Shown here: positions 1 to 5,241 of the stretch, piece after piece
How the letters are laid out: each line of letters begins with the position of its first letter
Position numbering within the stretch: the first letter of the stretch is position 1
Assembly (NCBI GenBank): GCA_027023175.1
Contig: JALVWW010000011.1
Coordinates: forward strand, 1 to 5,241
Direction: 5' to 3'
DNA: 5,241 nucleotides
Source of the DNA: Campylobacterales bacterium
GTDB taxonomy: Bacteria; Campylobacterota; Campylobacteria; Campylobacterales; JALSKU01
Translations under genes and position numbers: made by a program
The notes under the pieces: generated by a model
What the model was told of the DNA's origin: nothing
Databases searched by the model: none
Seen by the model: only the letters and a program-made list of their open reading frames with translations

Positions 1-1
1 T

Positions 2-1231
2 GACTTTTTCATTTCTTGCTCCTAGAGAAATATGGTAATCTTTTATTGCAAAAATCGTCCTTAAATAAAATCCCAGATTATCTTTTGTTGTATCATTTGT
101 ACCTTCTCTTTCTCCATCAAATTTTTGCACACCAACTACAGCTTTTATTTGGTCACCGCTATAGTTTATATTTGCATTATAGCTATCATATATATAGTTA
201 TAAATATTTGTATATCCACTTCCTACACCGTAATAGCTAGAAACCTTTTTTTCTTTATTGACTTTAGCATCAAATGTATAATACTCATTTAAAATATATT
301 TTACTCCTCCGCTTAAAACATTAGTATCATATGTTTGTCTTGTATATTGTGTTCCCCAAACAGGAGATGGTATAGTTTTTGGATCTTCATTAAATTCACT
401 TAAAGATAAAGCATTTGCATAATTTATATCAATATTTGAATATGTTTTTCCTATAAATAGCTCAAGTTTTTTGGATGGCTTATAGGTTAATTTAAAACCT
501 TTATTGGTATCCTTACTTTTGTTTCTTGTGCCATCATCTGAGATAATTTTGTCTCCATCACTTTTTGTATGGTCTATAAACCCTTCAAGAAGTACTTTTT
601 TCCCAAGATTTACCCCAAAACTACTATCTATATGCTCAAGTCCATGACTTCCTGCGTAACTTTTAAAACTCACTCCTTTGAAATCTTTTGTAATGATATT
701 TATCACGCCCGCATTTGCTCCGTCTCCATACTCAACCGAGCCGTTTCCTTTTAGAATTTCTATCTTTTTGATATTTTCAAGTGGAATGGACGAAAGAAGT
801 TGTGGTGACATATCGATATTGTTTAATCTTCTGCCATTAACTGTAATCACTATATTTTCATAGCCATCACCTATGCCATATCCTCTCATATCAATCCTTG
901 GAGCAAATTTATTGCCATAACTTGAGGATATATTGAGTGATGTTTGTGTATCTATAAAATCATACAAATCTTTGGAGTGGGAGTTTTTTATATCTTTTTG
1001 TGTATAAACTTCGGATGCAAATGTTGCATCAACCTCTTTGACTTCAACCTTTTTCGATATGATGATAGGATCATCCGCTTCATCACTATCTTTTTCTATC
1101 TTTTTATGAAAAGAGTTGTTTTGTACATCAGTTACACTTTGAACTTGTGCCGCTAAAACAGTTCCTGCACTAAAAGCCAATATCGTAGCCAATGAAAAAT
1201 ACCTCTTTCCAAAACCTTTTGGACTTCTCAA
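2..1231 (-). CDS. TonB-dependent outer-membrane receptor (partial, 3' end beyond window)
   Basis: This is an outer-membrane active transporter that takes up a scarce ligand (siderophore, haem, corrinoid or similar) using energy from TonB-ExbB-ExbD. The frame is open from TTG at 1231 to the window edge, giving 410 residues without a stop. Residues 1-28 look like a signal peptide: basic MRSPKGFGKR, a hydrophobic SLATILAFSAGTV core, and a VLA-A type cleavage site. A possible TonB box lies near 54-63 (DPIIISKKVE). The plug domain spans about 74-183, with RIDMRG (112-117), VNGRRLN (131-137) and the hallmark stretch around 148-182 (IPLENIKKIEIL, VEYGDGANAGVINIITK). From about 184 the alternating, Tyr/Asn-rich pattern fits the start of the 22-strand barrel. 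The TTG is favoured because an in-frame stop lies at 1264-1262, no other start codon lies between, AAAGGAG sits 5 bases upstream, and the first internal Met is residue 115, inside the plug. It follows metH by 23 bases. Family is certain; the substrate is unknown, with a BtuB-like role only a contextual guess. Confidence 0.93.
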   Translation of the reverse strand, partial: MRSPKGFGKRYFSLATILAFSAGTVLAAQVQSVTDVQNNSFHKKIEKDSDEADDPIIISKKVEVKEVDATFASEVYTQKDIKNSHSKDLYDFIDTQTSLNISSSYGNKFAPRIDMRGYGIGDGYENIVITVNGRRLNNIDMSPQLLSSIPLENIKKIEILKGNGSVEYGDGANAGVINIITKDFKGVSFKSYAGSHGLEHIDSSFGVNLGKKVLLEGFIDHTKSDGDKIISDDGTRNKSKDTNKGFKLTYKPSKKLELFIGKTYSNIDINYANALSLSEFNEDPKTIPSPVWGTQYTRQTYDTNVLSGGVKYILNEYYTFDAKVNKEKKVSSYYGVGSGYTNIYNYIYDSYNANINYSGDQIKAVVGVQKFDGEREGTNDTTKDNLGFYLRTIFAIKDYHISLGARNEKV

Positions 1232-1236
1232 CTTTT

Positions 1237-1243
1237 CTCCTTT
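1237..1243 (-). promoter_or_regulatory. Shine-Dalgarno site that sets the receptor's TTG start
   Basis: On the minus strand AAAGGAG ends 5 bases before the TTG at 1231. It is a strong match to the anti-Shine-Dalgarno sequence. It lies wholly in the 23-base gap after the metH stop codon, which supports a TTG start and translation of the receptor from the metH transcript. Confidence 0.8.
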
Positions 1244-1254
1244 AAATTGTGGTT

Positions 1255-4200
1255 TTATACCTTAAAATACATAGCCTCTTTATGGTGAAATACAAGTGCA
1301 GAGGTAGTCTGCTCAGGGTGCATTTGATAAGTCTCACTTAAAGTGATGCCAAACTCTTCAGGCTTTAACAGATCAAATATCAGCTTATTGTCAGCCAAAT
1401 TTGGACAGGCAGGATACCCAAAAGAGTATCTGCACCCCTGATAAGTGGACATTTTTACATCTCTTAGAGTGTGTCCCTCATTTTGAGCGATACCAAGCTC
1501 AAGCCTTATTTGTTTGTGTATCACTTCTGCCAAAGCTTCAGCCAACTCTACACTAATACCATGAATTAAATGATACTCTTTATAACTTCCTTTTTTAAAA
1601 AGCTCTTGTTCGTACTTGCTAAACTTTTCTCCTGCACTTACACAAGTCAAAGCTAAAACATCGTGTCTATCCGGTGATAGATAGTCACTTAGACACCTAT
1701 AAGGTTTTTTTCTTTGTCTTGGCAAATGTAGTATCTTTTTTGCTCTTTGCTTTATATCTTCTATCGGCTCTTTGTTGACCTCTTTTTCACTAAAATACCC
1801 TTCACTCTCATCAAAAAAGTATATATCATCCTCAAAGCCTCGTACGGGATAATAGCCGTATATCAGTGTCGGCTGAAACAGATCAAGTTTTTCGATATCT
1901 CTTTTTACTCTCTCATAAAGCGGCCAAAGCTCTTCATCTCTTTGTCTTTGTTTTTCTTCTTTGCTTTTTCCTTTGTTTGTATATCCCCAAGCCCTCGTAA
2001 AAAGCATTTTATGATTAATCCACTCATAGGCTATCTCTTTAACATCACTTTTAAGTATTCTTCTGCCCCAAAATGGAGGAGTCGGTATCTCTATATCCCG
2101 ACTTGGCATCTTTATTTGTGAATATGGAGGGGTAGGAGACAACTCCTCTTTCTTTTTTACTTCTGTCTCCACTACCTTCTCAACTCTTTTAAAGTCGGTG
2201 TTAAGATCTCCTTTTTCTATTCTACTCATTGCCTCAATACCTTCAAAAGCATCTTTGCAGTAAAATATAGCTCCGTCATAAACAGGTCTGCAAAACTCTT
2301 CAACAAATTTATCCGTAAGTGCCGCACCTCCTAAGATCACAGGTACATTTATGCCTTTTTGCTTTAATACTTCAAGATTTTCTTTCATAACCGAAGTTGA
2401 CTTTACCAAAAGCCCGCTCATACCTATAGCATTTGCATTGTGTTCTTTGTAAGCTTTTATAAAATCATCTATATCAACTTTAATGCCTAGATTTATTACT
2501 TTAAAACCGTTATTGCTTAAAATTATATCTACTAAATTTTTTCCCACATCATGCACATCGCCTTTGACGGTACCAAGCAGAAGGGTTGTTTCACTATCTT
2601 TTTCTACTTTTGGTAAAAATGGCTGTAGATAATCAACCGCAGCCTTCATCACTTCGGCTGATTGCAAAACAAAAGGAAGCTGCATTTGTCCACTTCCAAA
2701 AAGCTCACCCACCACTTTCATAGCATCTATGAGAATTTCATTGACTATTTTCTGAGGCTCTATTTTATCTTTTACCTCTTCTAAAAGTGGCATCATACGA
2801 TCTTTATCGCCGTCTATAAGAAGTTTTTTTATCTTTTCTTCATCACTTAGTTTTAGGTACTCTTCATCTTCTTGTTCTTGATTTGTCTCTTTGACCTCAG
2901 AAAAAAACTCTATAAATTTAAAAAGTGGATCACCTTCATCTCTTTTGTTAAAAAGCAAATCTTCACAAACTTTTATCTCCTCTTCACTCATTTTATGAAT
3001 AGGGATGATACTTTTTACATTGACTATAGCCATAGAAAGTCCGGCTTTTACGCAGTGATGTAAAAAGACTGAGTTGAGATACTCTCTAGCATGTTTAGCA
3101 AGTCCGAAAGAGATATTTGATACACCCAAAACAAAACCGACTTCAGGATGCATTTCTCCAAACTCTTTGATAGCTTCTATGGTTTCTATCGCAGCTGTAA
3201 AATACTCCTCATCTCCGCTTCCAACGGTAAAAGTTAAAAGATCGAAAACCAAATCTCTTGGATCAATTCCATGTTTTTTAACAGCAAGTTCATAAATCCT
3301 CTGGGCAACCTCTACTTTTTGCTCTTTTGTTTTTGCCATGCCCTTTTCGTCGATAGTAAGACACACCAAAGAACATCCAAATCTTTTAGCCAAAGAGCAA
3401 ACTTTATCAAACTTTTCTATGCCGTCTTCAAGATTGACTGAGTTTATGATGGGCTTTCCGCCTATGAGTTTGAGTGCAACTTTAAGTGCTTCTATTTGAG
3501 TGGTATCTGGCATAAGAGGAAGTGTTATCTTTTGAGTATAGCGGCTTATAACTTCTCTCATATCTTTACTCTCATCCCGTCCGGCAAATCCCACACTTAC
3601 ATCTATGCCGTGAGCACCGTATCTTACTTGCTGTTGAGCGACACTAAGAGTTCCTTCATAATCCTCTTTTAAAAGCAACTCTCTAAAAGCTTTTGAGCCG
3701 GTTGCATTACTTCTTTCGCCTATCAAAAAAGGTGCCGGTTCTTGTTTTAGGACTCTTGTTTCAAAAAGCGAAGCTAGTGATTTTGGTTGAGAGCCTTGTG
3801 GGGGGATAGGCTTTTTACCTTCAAGCCTTTTACTAAGTTCCCAAATGTGCTGAGGTGTAGTTCCGCAACATCCTCCCATCAAACAAACTCCTGGAATTTT
3901 TGAAAAACTCTCTTGAATATCACTAAATTCCACAGGACCCATTGGATAGTATGTATAGCCGCCCCTATTTTGAGGAAGACCTGCGTTGGCATGGATACTT
4001 ATGGGCTTTGACCAAATTTCACTAAGAGTTATGAGATGTTTTTTTACCTGCTCTGGACCCGTACCGCAGTTAAAACCAAGTGAAAGTATATCAAACGGCT
4101 CTAAGATAGTCGCTATAGTGGTAGCATCTGTTCCTATGAGCATAGTTCCGCTAAGTTCAATTGTAACCGAAACCATTATGGGAAGTTTTACATTTTTCTC

Positions 4201-4761
4201 TTTTTGAATATCTTCAATGGCATGAATGCAGGCCTTTATCTGAAGAGGGTCTTGAGCAGTTTCTATAAGAAACAGGTCAGCCCCACCGTCAATAAGTCCT
4301 GAAACTGCTATCTTATAACCTTCATACATTTCATCATAACTTATATGACCCAAAGATGGCAGTTTAGTTCCAGGTCCCAAGGATGCCGCACAAAACCTTG
4401 GCTTATCTTTTGTTTCATATTCCAAACAGGCTTTTTTTACAAGTTTAGCACCTTTTTTTGCCAACTCATAAGTTTTTTCACCCAATCCATAATCATCCAA
4501 AACCCAGGGAAGCGCCCCAAAAGTATTGGTTTTGATGATATCAGCTCCGGCTTTTGCATAAGCTTTATGGATTTTATAGATACCTTCACCGTAAACTTCA
4601 TTTAGATACTCATTGCACCCCTCATTTGCTCCCCATACCTCTTTGGGTATATCAAGAGCCTGTATCTGAGTACCCATGGCTCCGTCAATGATAAGAAATC
4701 TTGTTTTTAATAAATCTTTTATTTTCAATGTATCTGCCTGTGTATTATGTAATAACACCAT
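1255..4761 (-). CDS. metH: Cobalamin-dependent methionine synthase (5-methyltetrahydrofolate-homocysteine methyltransferase)
   Basis: This cytoplasmic enzyme (EC 2.1.1.13) moves the methyl group of 5-methyltetrahydrofolate to homocysteine through enzyme-bound cobalamin, giving methionine and tetrahydrofolate. At 1168 residues it is slightly shorter than E. coli MetH (1227). Domains in order: homocysteine-binding barrel at about 20-315, opening with RFLIIDGAMGTQ, with zinc ligands Cys232 (NCGTGPE) and Cys298/Cys299 (GGCCGTTP); pterin-binding barrel at about 343-600 (IGERSNATGS, YGAHGIDVSVG); a short acidic linker at 625-642; helical cobalamin cap at about 640-720 (MQLPFVLQSAEVMKAAVDYL); cobalamin domain at about 725-850 with the DxHxxG motif at 735-740, His737 being the axial cobalt ligand, plus SGLL (782-785) and GGAAL (811-815); a Lys/Pro-rich linker; and the AdoMet-binding reactivation domain at about 895-1168 with RYSFGYPACP (1111-1120). 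No key residue is missing. The conventional ATG at 4761 is given here, but a TTG at 4728 (giving 1157 residues) may be the real start, because a -10 box abuts the ATG. The TonB receptor gene follows 23 bases later, with no terminator between. Confidence 0.98.
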   Translation of the reverse strand: MVLLHNTQADTLKIKDLLKTRFLIIDGAMGTQIQALDIPKEVWGANEGCNEYLNEVYGEGIYKIHKAYAKAGADIIKTNTFGALPWVLDDYGLGEKTYELAKKGAKLVKKACLEYETKDKPRFCAASLGPGTKLPSLGHISYDEMYEGYKIAVSGLIDGGADLFLIETAQDPLQIKACIHAIEDIQKEKNVKLPIMVSVTIELSGTMLIGTDATTIATILEPFDILSLGFNCGTGPEQVKKHLITLSEIWSKPISIHANAGLPQNRGGYTYYPMGPVEFSDIQESFSKIPGVCLMGGCCGTTPQHIWELSKRLEGKKPIPPQGSQPKSLASLFETRVLKQEPAPFLIGERSNATGSKAFRELLLKEDYEGTLSVAQQQVRYGAHGIDVSVGFAGRDESKDMREVISRYTQKITLPLMPDTTQIEALKVALKLIGGKPIINSVNLEDGIEKFDKVCSLAKRFGCSLVCLTIDEKGMAKTKEQKVEVAQRIYELAVKKHGIDPRDLVFDLLTFTVGSGDEEYFTAAIETIEAIKEFGEMHPEVGFVLGVSNISFGLAKHAREYLNSVFLHHCVKAGLSMAIVNVKSIIPIHKMSEEEIKVCEDLLFNKRDEGDPLFKFIEFFSEVKETNQEQEDEEYLKLSDEEKIKKLLIDGDKDRMMPLLEEVKDKIEPQKIVNEILIDAMKVVGELFGSGQMQLPFVLQSAEVMKAAVDYLQPFLPKVEKDSETTLLLGTVKGDVHDVGKNLVDIILSNNGFKVINLGIKVDIDDFIKAYKEHNANAIGMSGLLVKSTSVMKENLEVLKQKGINVPVILGGAALTDKFVEEFCRPVYDGAIFYCKDAFEGIEAMSRIEKGDLNTDFKRVEKVVETEVKKKEELSPTPPYSQIKMPSRDIEIPTPPFWGRRILKSDVKEIAYEWINHKMLFTRAWGYTNKGKSKEEKQRQRDEELWPLYERVKRDIEKLDLFQPTLIYGYYPVRGFEDDIYFFDESEGYFSEKEVNKEPIEDIKQRAKKILHLPRQRKKPYRCLSDYLSPDRHDVLALTCVSAGEKFSKYEQELFKKGSYKEYHLIHGISVELAEALAEVIHKQIRLELGIAQNEGHTLRDVKMSTYQGCRYSFGYPACPNLADNKLIFDLLKPEEFGITLSETYQMHPEQTTSALVFHHKEAMYFKV
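4736..4739 (-). promoter_or_regulatory. Possible Shine-Dalgarno for an alternative metH TTG start at 4728
   Basis: AGGC on the minus strand (AGG at 4739-4737) lies 8 bases before an in-frame TTG at 4728-4726, codon 12 of the long reading. Starting there gives a protein beginning MKIKDLLKTRFLIIDG, which places the start close to the conserved barrel. The match is short, so this is suggestive only. By comparison, the ATG at 4761 has just a weak GAG 11 bases upstream. Confidence 0.45.
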
Positions 4762-4770
4762 ATTATATCA
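4762..4770 (-). promoter_or_regulatory. Extended -10 promoter for metH (TGATATAAT)
   Basis: The minus strand reads TG-A-TATAAT immediately before the ATG at 4761, a perfect extended -10 element for the housekeeping sigma factor. The region where a -35 box would lie is T/A-rich with no TTGACA-like match, as is common in Campylobacterota, whose housekeeping promoters lack a conserved -35. Transcription would be expected to start about 6-8 bases downstream, near 4756-4754, inside the conventional metH reading frame. The site lies downstream of the terminator of the preceding gene, which suits an independent metH-receptor transcription unit. Confidence 0.65.
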
Positions 4771-4815
4771 TACTCAAGCAGACTAATAGATAAAAAGGCA
4801 GAATAAAAGAGAGTC

Positions 4816-4838
4816 AAAGCCCCTTAAAACGGGGCTTT
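4816..4838 (-). terminator. Intrinsic terminator hairpin after the helical-protein gene
   Basis: An 8-base perfect inverted repeat, AAAGCCCC and GGGGCTTT, encloses a 7-base loop. On the minus strand the stem ends in GGGGCTTT and is followed by GACTCTCTTTT, a loose T-rich tail rather than an unbroken T run. It begins 10 bases past the stop codon at 4849 and separates that gene from the metH promoter. On the plus strand the hairpin is followed by AATTAG with no T tract, so termination in that direction is less likely. Confidence 0.7.
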
Positions 4839-4848
4839 AATTAGAGGA

Positions 4849-5241
4849 TTAAAAAGCATCAAGTTTTTCTTTTTGAACAAAATTTAATACATCTTTATTT
4901 TCCTCTTTCACAGCATTTTGGTGTGCTTTTTTAGTGCCGTTATAAACCGAATTGGGATCGAAATTTTTTCTATCCTTTCTGGTTTCACCTAAGAGTTTTT
5001 TGAATTTATTTTTTAGGTTTTCATAAAGTTTTTCAACTCTATTTTTACCTTTTATCTCTTTTTCTACACCATTGATAAGTTTAGTCAAGTTTTTATACTC
5101 ATCTGAATGTTTACTGGTATATCCCAATAATAGAGCTTTCTTGAGCTCAACTTTTGCCTGATCCAAAAGAGCCAAAGCCTCTTTTTTCTTTTTCTTATCA
5201 ATTTTTGAAGCTGCTATAACCAAATCCTGAGCTGCTAAAAG
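4849..5241 (-). CDS. Lysine-rich helical protein, possibly YfdX family (partial, 5' end beyond window)
   Basis: The frame is open from the window edge to the TAA at 4851-4849, giving 130 residues of the C-terminal part. A TTG at 5223 is in frame, but the coding character continues unbroken upstream of it (LLAAQDL), so it is probably internal. About 28 of 130 residues are lysine. The first 85 or so residues read as amphipathic helices: an AAQDLVIAASKID helix, a run of five lysines, EALALLDQAKVELKKALLLGY, then two more charged helices with KEIKGKNRVEKLYENLK. The last 45 residues are polar and Asn/Lys-rich, ending in KEKLDAF. There are no cysteines, membrane segments or enzyme motifs in the visible part. 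From memory, the pattern of an ALxLLDxAKxxLKxAxxLGY helix followed by EKEIKGKN resembles the C-terminus of Campylobacterota YfdX-family proteins, often secreted and of unknown function. I hold that assignment only moderately. It has its own terminator and no evident link to metH. Confidence 0.75.
   Translation of the reverse strand, partial: LLAAQDLVIAASKIDKKKKKEALALLDQAKVELKKALLLGYTSKHSDEYKNLTKLINGVEKEIKGKNRVEKLYENLKNKFKKLLGETRKDRKNFDPNSVYNGTKKAHQNAVKEENKDVLNFVQKEKLDAF

Noticed and set aside
16..1156. Plus-strand open frames at 16-240, 569-754, 678-863 and 944-1156
   Set aside because: They are antisense to the TonB-dependent receptor, whose plug motifs and signal peptide are clear. The translations are low-complexity Phe/Tyr/Ile/Leu-rich text typical of AT-rich antisense.
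1747..2121. Plus-strand open frame of 124 codons, and the other plus-strand open frames antisense to metH (2872-3063, 3074-3295, 3986-4207, 4345-4605)
   Set aside because: All lie antisense to well-conserved metH codons, have no recognisable domains or ribosome sites, and have compositions expected of shadow frames.
4816..4838. Hairpin as a protein-binding operator for metH rather than a terminator
   Set aside because: The GC-rich stem with a flanking A/T pattern just after a stop codon is the standard intrinsic terminator layout, and it lies more than 45 bases upstream of the -10 box.
4762..4848. A cobalamin or S-adenosylmethionine riboswitch in front of metH
   Set aside because: The gap is only 87 bases and is accounted for by a terminator hairpin and a promoter. 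The predicted leader to metH is under 30 bases, too short for either riboswitch.
5179..5200. Possible slippery A-rich stretch in the five-lysine run of the helical protein
   Set aside because: A-rich lysine codons are expected in this AT-rich genome. The zero frame continues as helical protein to a stop followed by a terminator, and no stimulatory structure is evident.

Overview
The window comes from an AT-rich Gram-negative bacterium, most likely a Campylobacterota (Epsilonproteobacteria) member. The reasons are the lysine-rich, AT-biased coding, a TGnTATAAT promoter with no recognisable -35 box, short intergenic gaps, and the character of the encoded proteins. The genus cannot be fixed from the sequence alone. 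All three genes lie on the minus strand, and two run off the window edges.

Reading in the direction of transcription (high to low coordinates): 5241-4849 is the C-terminal part of a lysine-rich helical protein, possibly of the YfdX family. It is followed by an 87-base gap (4848-4762) holding an intrinsic terminator hairpin (4838-4816) and a near-consensus extended -10 promoter (4770-4762). Next is a full-length cobalamin-dependent methionine synthase, metH (4761-1255, 1168 residues from the ATG), with all its domains and metal and cofactor ligands intact. After only 23 bases, carrying a good Shine-Dalgarno sequence, comes a TonB-dependent outer-membrane receptor that starts at TTG (1231) and leaves the window at base 1 with 410 residues visible (signal peptide, plug, first part of the barrel).

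metH and the receptor look co-transcribed from the promoter in front of metH. MetH needs cobalamin, and TonB-dependent receptors include the BtuB class of cobalamin importers. The pairing therefore suggests, but does not prove, that the receptor brings in a corrinoid or another nutrient linked to methionine synthesis. No cobalamin or S-adenosylmethionine riboswitch is visible in the short gaps.

The least ordinary point is the metH start. The -10 hexamer TATAAT directly abuts the ATG, so transcription from it would begin inside the first codons. A TTG 33 bases downstream, preceded by AGG, may be the real start. I see no mobile element, CRISPR array, tRNA or rRNA, and no convincing undescribed system.
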